Below are positions 14,301 through 25,218 of a stretch of DNA of 64,000 nucleotides, in pieces. Position numbers and translations under genes: made by a program. Source of the stretch: Promerops cafer (Eukaryota > Chordata > Aves > Passeriformes > Nectariniidae); NCBI GenBank assembly GCA_013398275.1, contig VZSE01002350.1:434760-498759 (forward strand). Direction: 5' to 3'. How positions within the stretch are numbered: position 1 is the stretch's first letter; each line of letters starts with the position of its first letter. The notes beneath the pieces were generated by a model. It had not been told where the DNA came from, searched no databases, and saw only the letters and a program-made list of their open reading frames with translations.

Positions 14301-17300
14301 ATCCCTTGCTTGCCTACTGTAACCTGACAGCTTTCACTCTATGGAAGCTGTTGTCTTTGTAATCCCAGTAACAGTCAAGATCTGTCTCTTGAGTTGTTCC
14401 TCTCATCCTGGGTGCTTGACACTGCAACCCTCCCGGAAAAGCAGGAGAAACTCCTTGTAATAAATTATCCATCACCCTATATGATGGGCTCTATTTTTGT
14501 CCTACTCTTTTTTTCCTCTCTCTCTTAAATGCACTGGGTAGTTCAGCCTCTAAAGAGGAACTCCTCTGACACTAATCACTTCCCATCCATCCAGACATTT
14601 TGTCTGATATATAGTACAGTTGAATAGCTTGAAGATATATGGCATGGAAATTATTGGGAAATGGTCAGAAATTGCATTTTGTGGTTTGCCAGCTGGGATT
14701 TTTTGCTTCAGTCCATTTGGGTTTGCCATGGTGATTTGGTAGCATTTGATTTCCTTCTTGTTAGCGAGGTTTGGTTTATTCAAAAGTATTTCTGAAATCA
14801 TTTTGAGATACCAATTGCATTCAAGCTGGAGGGCAGGGAAACCTAGATGTCTTGAATAGTCTTCCAGGTGACTTAATATGACAGCAATCTTAAACCAGCA
14901 ACCTATTCATTTCTGTAATGTTTGAAATTAAAATAAACAGATATTGATACTTTTTCAGTTAGTGCTTTCACCCTGTTTTGTTTTCTGATGGTCATAACAG
15001 GCAGCATGTACATTCTGCAGTAAAGTTCCTTTGTTTGTGTCACAGTTTTTAGGTATTTCTTGCTAATTGTTGTTTGAGTTGCAGTGGTGTTCTCTTCAGA
15101 ATATCCTGGGATCCAGACTCTGATCCAGCCCACGGTGCTGGCTTTTAATCCCTTCACAAAGCTAATTTCTCTCTCACTGTTTTCAAGATATCAGAGCTAA
15201 TTACCCAGAGACATGGACCTAATTGTGCTAGAATGCTGTAAAGAGGGTGGTTTTGGTGTGCACTAGAGAGCATTGAAATAAGTTCTGTCCTGTAACATTG
15301 TCCCTGGACAATATCACCCCTATCATGGGTCTCTTACTTTGAAGTATTCTTGCAAACTTCAAGTCAGGACCCCAGTATGCCCCATTTTCTGTGTGTGCTT
15401 CCATGTGTTGTATATACATGTGTCTTTTCCTCTGACATAGGTCATCAAGCTGAGCTGTCAGGTATGTCTTATTATGAGAGAGTCACTTGTTGGAGCAATG
15501 AATTGTCCTCACCGAATTAATTTTCACTCCAACAGGGTTTTCAATGAAAGTTTACAGACACTATAGTTTAGGCAGGCAGCCAACGCAGAAGGGATTTCTG
15601 TTAGTATTTCTTTATTTCAGCGCCAAAGGAGGATTAGCTTGTGCTGAAAGGGTTAGAGAGGTGAGCCAGAAATGCTTGACCTAGTCTTTACTAGACATTT
15701 GCTCATTATTTTCTTTTGAGCATTCTGAAAGGCCTTCTTCACACGTGTGGGCAAGAACAGGTTAAAAACCATGTAGACCTGCCAAAGCTTTACAAATCTC
15801 TTTACTAGCTTTATTAAACCAAGCTAAAAGAAAACCTCTGTATCTTTTTTTGCTTTTATTCCCTTAACACCGCCCTCCATCCCCCAGCCCTCCTCCCCCT
15901 TGCCCCATAGGATTTTGGTTTTTCTTTCCAGCCCACACATCTGTAAGTGCCTTCTAGGTACAGGAGACACATTTTCATGGTTTGTTAGCTTGGCTTTCCA
16001 GCCCTGGCTTGTCAGTGCCCCCAACTCTGCAAAGTGTTCAGAGCTTTGTTGGCTTGCTTGTGATGATGTTTCGATGAGTGCTGCAAATTTTCTGTAATAT
16101 ATCTGGTAATTTACTTGAATGTAGCACAAGCTAGAAGATGGGAATGAGCTTTTGATCTCTGACATTGTGATATCAGCAGGGGAGAAAATAAAAAACACCT
16201 CAGAGTCAAGATGTATTAAACTAGTTGGAAAGTAAATTGACAGAGAGCTGGCAACAAATATATTTGATCACTAACCCTTTGAGTAAAGTGTGGGTACCAG
16301 CAGTAGAAAATAGTTTGCCCTGAAGCTTTTGTCTAAGAAAACGGACTAGTAATAGTAAGAGCAAAGGCTTAGCACTTCCATATCCAAGAACTTCTTGGGG
16401 AATATCACAGCATTGTCTTAAGAAAATGGAAGTTGTTAATACAGTAAGAAAGTCATCACATCTTATTTGGAATTCTTAACTATTTATTTAAGGCTCCATC
16501 CTCAGCTAATATCCCATCAGGTTGCCATTTGAGAAAAAAACTCTCCCTGTCCCTCGTTTTGTAAGTCAGTTTGTTTTCCTATTTCCCTGAGCTATGTGGT
16601 AAGTGTAATGTAGTTCATTTAACGACCACTACATTGCAGACTGCCAACACTGTCAAATGGGCTAGCACAGGAAGCCTTTGAAATCTCCACAGTATTTTGA
16701 TGTTAAAATACCAAGTATAATCATCAAGCTACACTGATCCTAAGAAATCCTCCAGCCCTCAAACCCAAGTGAAAATGCAACTTGTTTCCATTATCACCCC
16801 TCTGTGCACTGGGAATCCCCCTGCTTCACCCTTTGGAGGAATGTGTGCACTCCAAAGATGGTAAATGCATCCCGTAGCATAAGTTATAACCTGATTTCTG
16901 TATCCAGCGGCTTTTGTTGAAGTTTCTGAAGTAGCTACTCAACAAACATGCTTTGAAATCCTTTTGAATCACTTCCTAGAAGTTCTTCCTAGAATCCCTT
17001 CCCAAAAGGCTGCTCTCAGGGCAGATCTGAGATGTGGTCTAAATAACTTGTGTGCAGATTTCTTCTTGCACGAGATCTGACAGCCTCTCTTTGGGAGCAG
17101 TAGCGGGACGGTAAATCCTGAATGCATTGCAACAAGGAAATGTGAAACAAAATGGTGAAACCTAAATTCAGGCCAGGAAGCCAGAACACATCAAGGAGCA
17201 GCTCTGAGTTAAGGCAGATGTGCTGGGCACAGAGGGGAGCAAACAGGGATGGGAGGCAGAAGGAAGATGAGCAGTTAAACCACTTAGCCAAGTTGTTGCT

Positions 17301-18024
17301 TCACAGATGAGTACATAGGATGTGTCCACTCTTTGTAAGCAGTTCATGTGCTTGATTCCCCCTCAATCTGCATGTGTTTGTGTTCTCTTCCCAAGGATTC
17401 CTCTCTATTTAATAAGATCAAACTCAATTATTGAACTATGGACTTCCTTCCTTAAAACTCCATGTGCCCAGATTTCCCACTAGTCTGCCTGGAACATAAA
17501 TACCTGAGTAATTTAAACAGGTGGCCATTAGCAGCGTAATTACTGCAGTTGTTCCTGATAAATAACAGCCTCAGCTTGCAAACCCCAAGAATATCTAATT
17601 TGTTTGCCTGCCTGCAATGGATTGTCTTCTGTGCAGAATATAGATGATCCTGCAGTCACAAGCCAGAAAAAAAGTAAGTTATTTCAATTTATCCACTCTG
17701 GTCCTGGAAGCAATCGCAAGCTAATTGCAGGATCAGGGCCATCATTTGCCTCTGAGGGCACCTGGTCTGTACCAGCTTTAATGATATCCTAGTTTTGCAG
17801 AGAGGAGAGGAACCCTGGAGCAGCTTTCTGAAGTTTCCAGTTGGTGATTTTGTTTCCACCTTTGTCAAACTGATGATTTTCTTCTCTGTAATCTATAGCT
17901 GATGAAAGCATGTAGTATTAGACCATTTTGATTTTTACAATAATATTTTTACACTGGCTATTTAAAAAGCTTGGATTTTACTGCAGGGTTTGGGTTTTTG
18001 TTTTTTTTTCCCCTGTTTTTTTTG
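11389..18024. other. Intronic DNA, no gene recognised
   Basis: AT-rich sequence without a convincing gene. It contains ATTTAATTAACT-type homeodomain-like motifs and several CpGs at 12840-13340, and a similar AT-rich stretch at 17380-17790. Both could be conserved non-coding sequence. The minus-strand frame of 124 codons at 15824-16198 shows no motif. Confidence 0.55.
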
Positions 18025-18160
18025 TTTTTTTTTTTTTTTTTTNNNNNNNNNNNNNNNNNNNNNNNNNNNNNNNNNNNNNNNNNNNNNNNNNNNNNNNNNN
18101 NNNNNNNNNNNNNNNNNNNNNNNNNTAGTTTTTTTTTTTTTTTTTTTTGTTTTTTTTTTT
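18025..18160. other. Assembly gap of 83 N inside poly-T
   Basis: A run of 18 T (18025-18042) enters 83 N (18043-18125). After TAG come 20 T (18129-18148), one G and 11 more T (18150-18160). The real sequence is probably a longer T-rich tract that sequencing or assembly could not resolve. Translated frames across it are meaningless. Confidence 0.95.
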
Positions 18161-18284
18161 GTAAAATCCTCTTTTAAGGTATGGCAGATATTGGAAAAAA
18201 AATTCCTCATTATCACTGATAATTAATTTGAGTTTCTTTATCATTATAGTACTACTCTTAGTAGGTGTATGCTCTTACGTGTAA

Positions 18285-18552
18285 GACATATCCAGGGATG
18301 GGGTATTCACAGCTTCTCTGAGCAAACTGTGCCAGTGACTCAGCACTTTCACACTAAAGAATTTTCTCCTAATATCTAACCTAAATCTAATAATCTTCAT
18401 CCTAAAGCTATTCCCCCTTTTCCTATCCCTACATGCCATTTTATAAAGTCTCTCTTCAGGTCTCTTGCAGCCCCCTTTAGGTACTGGAAGGTTGCTAGGT
18501 GGTTTCCCTGGGGCCTTCTCCAGGATGAACAGCCCTGTCTCCCTTAGCCTGT
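18285..18552 (-). mobile_element. CR1-type LINE 3' fragment, antisense
   Basis: Read on the plus strand, this is the reverse complement of a CR1 3' end. Markers are TCCAGGGATGGGGTATTCAC, then AGAATTTTCTCCTAATATCTA, a CCCCCTTTTCCTATC run, TTTAGGTACTGGAAGG, and CTTCTCCAGGATGAACAGCC at the right end. Neither the extreme 3' tail nor the upstream coding part is present, so this is a piece of about 270 bp. It lies about 160 bp after an assembly gap, so more of the element could be hidden or lost there. Confidence 0.85.
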
Positions 18553-19792
18553 TGAAAAGTTACATCAAACAGTTGCTCAAGAAATGTAGTAAAAGACATT
18601 GCCTGAATTTGTATACATCCTTTAAACCATTAAAGTTTATTATATCATTGCTACTACAAACTTGCATTGGCATTACCGAATTTCTGGATCACAAGTTGAC
18701 AGAGGGAGAGAGGAATTTGGTTACAATTGCACTTTTTAAGTGTGCCAGCCAAAAACCGAGAGAGATAATTCAGTTGAACATTAATATTTTTGGGTTGTGG
18801 GATAGGAAGTTTCTTTTCTTTGATCTTTGAAAACCTGTCTCTCAATAGATATTCTCAGATGCCTTCTGGGGAGCTTGGAGTTGTAAACCTTTTGTCTGCC
18901 TAGAGACATCTTAAAAATATCATAAAGCAAATAACCAGCAAAAATGCAACATAGCTTTGCATGCAAAAGCTGAACATTCATGCCAGGCCTGTATATGTGT
19001 ATCACAGGAAATGAGTCTTGAAGGAAGTTAAGTCTAAAAATTTTTAGACAGTTAAATTGCAAGCATTTTTTGATACTACATTTGATATATTGCACATACC
19101 AGTGTTAGTGAATATAGCCTTTATTGTGAAGCCTTCCAACCATTTGGTGATGATATTAATTCATATTTGTTAGAATACTGCTTTATCTAGTTAGTTTGAG
19201 CTGCTGAACACTGAGGGCTTGTCAGCAGAGTTTGTAACCAGACTTTGAGTGATTCCAATTGTCAATATATTGTGCAAGACAGCAGTGTGCAGATGCCTTT
19301 GTGGAGAGCTATACTTTGTTAAATATTTCAGCTGTATTTTGTGTTTCTTGACTAAGCTCCCGTTGGGCAAGAACTGCATATTGGAATTCACCTTGTGGTT
19401 TGAGCCTGATCTCATTCTATTTCTTGTTGCTCTGCTCACAGCTTCCAGTTTTCTCTTCACTATCAGTCTGAGTCAAGAATACTAATGATCTGGCACTCAT
19501 TGGAGTTGGAAAGCTTTGTAGGTAGTTAAACTGTTATTAAATCCAGCTCCTCGGGGTTTTTTCCATCTGAAGAACATGATATTCTCCACTTCCTTTTGTG
19601 ACAGTGATGCCACTGTCCCATTATAGCTCCCCTGTTTACCAGTTTCTGTTTCAGTGTCTTTTGCATATTACTGGCCCCACACTCACTTTTAATATGTCAC
19701 AGAGTAGATCCATGTTCTGTATCTTTTGGATGAAGCTACTATTGGTCGCATCCAAGCAAGCTGCCATTATAAGCTGCCAGAACTTGGACTCC

Positions 19793-19820
19793 TTTTTTTT
19801 TTTTTTTTTTTTTTTTTTTT
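19793..19820. repeat. T28 homopolymer
   Basis: Twenty-eight uninterrupted T between CTCC and GGACATG. No retroposon body was recognised upstream of it on either strand. Confidence 0.95.
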
Positions 19821-20190
19821 GGACATGTTTTGTAATGGCATAAGAATTTTGGCATGCTATGTTGTAGAGGCTGATGTCAGTCACTGCTGTCTAAACACAC
19901 TAGATTTCCTATCAATTACACCACTAAATCTTTGACAGATTCTGCCAATCTTTGGGTAAATGTTTCCCAGTTCTTCATTTTGACAGCCAAAAGAGAAGAG
20001 GGAATTGAGAGCTACTTTGCAAAGAATCTACAGTATGAGGGGTGTGTCCAAGTATTTTTAGCTGAATTTTTCCACAGTTAGGAAATCTATGGTAGGTTTT
20101 GGTTGGGGTGCACTTTCTTCAGATGTTTAGCATCAGAAATGTCTTAGTATTGTGTTTGATTCTAATTTAACTTAGTATAGCTGTTGTTTC

Positions 20191-20206
20191 TTTTTTTTTT
20201 TTTTTT
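20191..20206. repeat. T16 homopolymer
   Basis: Sixteen T followed by AATTTATTC. It is the second T run within 400 bp and no element body was identified. Confidence 0.95.
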
Positions 20207-22636
20207 AATTTATTCTAAGTAGATGGTGTATTGAATTTTTTCACTTTTTAACCAAAGAGCTATTTTTGTGATTGAATAAAAAAGAAGACAAATATCAGTC
20301 TATGTAGCACTGACAATTTCCTTGCCTTGAGTAGTAAGGTATCTCTGTCCAAGACGTCTTTGAAGCAGCGTTTCAGTGAGAGTGTAGGGAGCTTCCAGCT
20401 TCATGTCCATGACTGTCTGCTCATTGCTTCCCTGCTCAGAAAATCAGCTGGATGCTCTGTTGAAGGGAGTTGCCTCATTGCCTGCACCTTAAACCCAACA
20501 TTTGTGTAAATTACTGGATCCTTTGTGCCTATACTGTGCAGTTTCACCTGTGTGTTTCTGTGTTATCTATGTGTTTGTGTGTGTATTTTTAAGTGTTTTT
20601 TGAAAAAGATGTCTGCATTTATATACATATGCCTGTATGATAAGTAAAGTTATTCTTGAAACTTGGAACTTAGTGTTAGCATATTCCTGTAGGTATTGCT
20701 CAGTAAAATTAAATTCTATCATAAGAATGTGATTTTTATATGGATGTGATCAACATTTGAACAATAGTGGTTGAAATATTTTTCATGTTAAAATCATTAG
20801 CTGTCTACCTGTAGGTACTCAGGAATGGTATTTTAATAAGCACAGGTAAGCCATCTGAGCAAAGGCAAAAAAATAATTAGGGAATATAAACCTGATTTAT
20901 TTTATCAAGGCTATTCTTTATTAGTCCTTAAAATAAACATATTTTAATTGGCTCACTGCAGGGTTGGGTGACCACTAAAGAGAGAAGTCAAAAGTCATTT
21001 AACATAGCTGTTCATTGTGGCTTTCAGTGCTGCTGTTACTTGCTTTTACGTGCACACAACAGTTAAACATAGGCAAATTAATGGAACTGGAATTGCTTTG
21101 AAATGGTTATGCCAAGTGGAAAGAGATGGCTTCTTTTCTGGACTTGTCTGAACAGAAGTTTTTTTCTCTTTTTTGCGTGGAAACCTAGGCCTAATGAAGT
21201 GTGGGCTTAATGGGGGGGGAGGGGGGTGTTTCAGGGTGTTCCTTTCCATTTTGCAGCCCCCTGAGACGTACTGACCCAACTGCAAAAGGTACTGATAAAA
21301 TGCCAGCTTGTGCAAAATGAAAGGCTAAGACAGCCTTCATGCCTCTCTCCTAGCTATTTGCACCAGCCTTTGAGACCCACCCCTCCTCACTGTTATTTTG
21401 GTCAATATTCCCCTTTGGGGGTGCTGGAGAGCCCAGAATGGGCAGCCTGAGCAAGCCCTTGCACTGATGTGGGGTCATCTCTCTAGGCTATGCTGTCAGG
21501 ACTCCCAAGACCCTTTGCAGCTCTTGGAAAAATCGGCTAAAGTTTAAATGCATGTTCTCTCCTGTAAATTAATAAACTGTTATTGCTTTGTTTTCAACAG
21601 CTGAATGGCTTTAACATTCCTTTTTGACAGAGATTTTCAGTGTCTCCACCTTCCATCCATCCTTTATTTTTAAAGAAATGTTTTCTTTGGGTTTACTTCA
21701 GGTTGAGGAATTTGTATTGTGTGTGGCTGTTGCTTACAGTGAGGGAATTCTGTTTCAATCCCTTAACTATCATTGAACAGGGAAGGAGTTTGTTCTTTCA
21801 AGTTGATGCAGGAAAGCATTAGCGATGATAAAAGGATATATTGTTTAAAACAGCTGAGAAAAGCTGCTGTCTGTATTGCTCTTTCCACCTTCCTTATCCA
21901 TGATGGGCTTAGGGGGAGCCTTCACTCACTCTTTGACCATGGAGGTCTGCCTTGTGAGGGGCAGGGGAAGAGAGAGAGGAAAGAGGCAAGAGGGTTGCTA
22001 TCATCATTTTGGAGCCTGGTTAATGGCTCAGTTGAAGGCTGTGAATCCTGTGATGTAAAAAGAGGTTAGTTAATGATCCGCACACATAGAGCTGAAGCAC
22101 TAAAATGGGATTTTCCTCTCTTGATTGTCCAGTCTTTTTTAGTTATTAGAAGGATGGCACTTCTCACTCACTTCCTGCAGTTTTGATAATGATATTAATA
22201 CAGTTTTGTAAAATATGTGAGAAAGCAGCCACAGTCAGTGGCTTAGCCATGCAGACATACATTGATGCCTACACTGAGCATCACCAAAAGCATGATTTGT
22301 GTTGGTAAATACAACACAGTACGATACACGGTGCTTCTCCAAACCTAAGCTTTCAGCTTTTGAATCAGACTTAATGTAAGCAGATTCTTCACATCTTTGT
22401 ACAAGTTTTGCAAAGAGATGTTTTAACAAATGGGACTGAAGGCTGGGGCACGATTCACTGTTTATGTGTGGATACTAAAGGAAGCTGAATGTGGTCTCAA
22501 AATGGAGTACAGCCACTTAAAGGTCTGTTACAGTTACCCCTGGCGATATAGCACCCAGCCAGGGATGCCTAGAAATGAGTTCTCAAGCCCTGTGGATTGC
22601 TAGTCAGCAGAGGAATAAAAGATTAAATGGAAATTA

Positions 22637-22678
22637 CAGTCCATCTGGAAAGGATTTGTTATCACCCAGGATGGACTG
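22637..22678. repeat. Inverted repeat, 12-bp arms with one bulge
   Basis: CAGTCCATCTGG (22637-22648) pairs with CCAG plus ATGGACTG (22666-22669 and 22671-22678), leaving G22670 as a bulge and a loop of 17 nt. It lies 12 bp before a second palindrome. Confidence 0.9.
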
Positions 22679-22690
22679 GAGTCAACAAGG

Positions 22691-22717
22691 GATTTTATTA
22701 ATTCAATTAATAAAATC
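22691..22717. repeat. 27-nt AT-rich palindrome, 13-bp arms around one base
   Basis: GATTTTATTAATT, a central C at 22704, then the exact reverse complement. G-U and A-U pairs with the flanking AAGG and TTTT could extend an RNA stem. Its AT-rich composition makes chance more plausible than for the 11358 palindrome. Confidence 0.93.
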
Positions 22718-22910
22718 TTTTTTCTCTTCCTGCTAAAAAAGAAATTAAAAAAAAAAAAGATAAAGCGGCTGAAAAATAAGGTGTCCGTGATGGGATTAGA
22801 GAGGTTCCTGCAATTTTGCAGTCATTTGCTTTGAATTAAACATAATTTGAGTTTTCCTTGGGGCACTAATGGTTCCCCCCCGCCCTTAGTTTCAGGCTAT
22901 ATTTGTAGGA

Positions 22911-22930
22911 TTTTTTTTTTTTTTTTTTTT
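22911..22930. repeat. T20 homopolymer
   Basis: Twenty T following GTAGGA. It lies about 200 bp after the pair of inverted repeats at 22637-22717. Confidence 0.95.
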
Positions 22931-25173
22931 CTTTTGCTAATCAAGCCTGGCTTGTGCCCCTAATTGTGATTATGTAGAGGCTACTTTTTGTAGGTTCTAT
23001 TTCTGGTAGTGTGTTTGGGTGTTTGCCTCCGTGTGCCCTTGCCAGCTGCTTCCCTGGAATTAGAGCTTTGCACCTCCCAGGGTCTCCTGCCTCCTAAACA
23101 CCAGTGGCTTGGACGTGGCTGGCTGTAGTCACGTGAGTTTTCCCAGACAGATAAGACCCAAAACCTGCTGTTTTTAGGTACTCAGAGATTTGTGCTTTTC
23201 TTTATTTTTAAACTAACTCCTTATCAGCAGGGCACACACTGAACTATCTGGGAGATGCATTAAGTAGAAGATTTTAGGTGAAAGCTTTATTTGTTCCATC
23301 TGTAATTAAGTGATTTGTTCCAAACTCATAGATCTCTCCTGGCTCTTTCTTTTGCCACTAACTCACTCATCCTTCCAGCTTCATGTCAGGCACTCTACTC
23401 TGTGCTCCCTTTCTAGATCAGGTTTCCTTCATTGCCTTCTTTCTCCTTACACCTTGTGGTGGATCTTTTTCCCTAAAAAAATGCTCCTTTTCTTTTTCCT
23501 CCATTTCCACAGACTTTTTGTGAAGAAACTGGGTTGTCCTTTCTCTTTGCCAAGCATCTTCCTGTCAAGTCAAAGCTCCTAATTTTTGTCTGGCTCCTGA
23601 CCCTAGCACGATTTTGGCTGTGTTAGTTGCTTGTGGCTAAATTAGCTGGTTCTTCCTTCTCCTCACAGTTCCTTTCCTTTATGCATCTCGCATGTCCCCC
23701 ATCAATCACCGTGTGCCAGCTTCAGAGTCTGGCAGGAGCAGCTGGCACCTCCCGCTTCCCCCCTGCAGCCGGGGATCCCCCTTTGGGCCCTCTCCTTTAT
23801 CCCTGCCGGAAGGACTCATGGCTTTTTTTGGTGTGCTTTGTGCTCTGCAGAGCTGGCCCCCACTCCCTTGCACACCTTGTTCTGCCCCTGGTGCGTGGCC
23901 GTGCCCGGCAGCTGAGATGTTCCTGCTGTGCAAACTTGAGCTGTGCTTAGGTGGTCTTCAGCTTCTCTGCCGCTCAGTGCCTGTCACTTTTTGTTGCCTG
24001 GCTCCTATTGTTTCCTGCTCGAGTGCTCCATGAAATCGCTGCTGTGCCCTCACTTCTTAGGAATCTTGTTCTGGTTCAGAGATGGTTGGAAAAATATGTT
24101 TAAGCTTCAGGGGACACCCCTGAATTTGGACTCCCCAAAAGAGAAGACTTTCAGTATGAGGAGAAACATTTGGAGGGGAGAGGGTGGTAGTGCTGGTGGG
24201 AGCGGTGAGGTTCAAGTTGCTGTGGAAATCTAAGCTAGATCTCTGGGATCAGACACAGCAGTGACACTCCTGAAGATCACTGTTGTCCTTTTGATCATCA
24301 GAAGTATTTAACTCTCATACTGCCAGTCCAGGGTTGTGGAAGAGCTCCATCCATTGAAGAGTCCTGGCATTGCCACTGCCTTCCCCAATACATCTGCCTT
24401 CAATCCTCAGCCAGGCATGAGCTCTGCTTAGTGATATTATCCAAGCAGGGCCGAGGCTCAGGTGAGCTCTCATGACTCTGTGTGCTATTTGTAAATTGTT
24501 GTTTGGAGATGAGTGATGGAAAGATGTGTAGGCTGATACAGGCAGTAAGACATAAATGTTTTAATTAGGAAGTGCTGTTTGGATCCTTGGTGATATGCTG
24601 CAAGTCCACCATGTCATAAGCCAGTGTTAGCGTGCTCTTTTTGCCTTCTTATCCATGAATCACTGAAGTAAGTGGTGTCCAGGTTTGTTTGCTTTTTACT
24701 CAGTCAGGGTCCATACCCTGTGTGCGGCCAGTAAAGTCAGCTTGCCAGCACTATCAGTAGCTAATTAGAAATCTGCTCTTGTGGTCAGACTTTCTTTCAG
24801 CATGTTAATTAATTTTCCAAACCTCTGTTATTTGGAGGAATGGGACCACCGTGGCAAGATAAGGAAGACCTGACTTCCTTTGCAGCTCTGTTACACTTCT
24901 GGATTCTCATCCTCCTGCATGCCAATCAGGCCAGTGATAGCTGGAGTAGGGACGTAAGCCGGCCCTAGGAGAACATGCTCCTGCCTTTCTCCTCTCCATT
25001 TGATATTCTGTATGTGTCCCCCACCTTTATTTTGCATTCTCTTGCAATATCTAATTGATTCTTTACGACACCTCTGTGCCCCATTTGTTTCCTGTGTAAA
25101 AATGTCAGTGCTGTTCAGCATTGTTGCTCTGTGGCAGGAGTCCTTGGGGTCGGGAGGCAGGTTCTGGGTTCAT

Positions 25174-25176
<3 letters not shown>
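22931..25176. other. Intronic DNA with a GC-richer patch
   Basis: From about 23690 to 24030 the sequence is GC-richer than its surroundings and keeps several CpGs (for example GCCGGGGATCC and GTGCGTGGCCGTGCCCGG). Overlapping open frames of 75 to 113 codons on both strands there follow from the composition. No promoter or exon is identified. Confidence 0.5.

Positions 25177-25215
<39 letters not shown>
25177..25215. repeat. (CT)19 microsatellite
   Basis: Thirty-nine bases of alternating CT, ending in CTCAG. It is the longest dinucleotide repeat in the window and likely polymorphic. The pyrimidine tract followed by CAG also resembles a 3' splice site. Confidence 0.97.

Positions 25216-25218
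<3 letters not shown>

Larger units (their letters stand above)
18553..22636. other. Intronic DNA, no gene recognised
   Basis: AT-rich sequence with the T28 and T16 runs and a short TG-rich patch near 20560-20590. A run of G at 21211-21227 (GGGGGGGGAGGGGGG) is the only notable G-rich motif. No transposon or exon was recognised. Confidence 0.55.

Noticed and set aside
17928..18244. Overlapping frames across the N gap, rich in F or K
   Set aside because: They are translations of poly-T or poly-A and undefined bases.
23627..24033. Overlapping 107- and 113-codon frames
   Set aside because: The raised GC content reduces stop codons on both strands. No homology was recognised.
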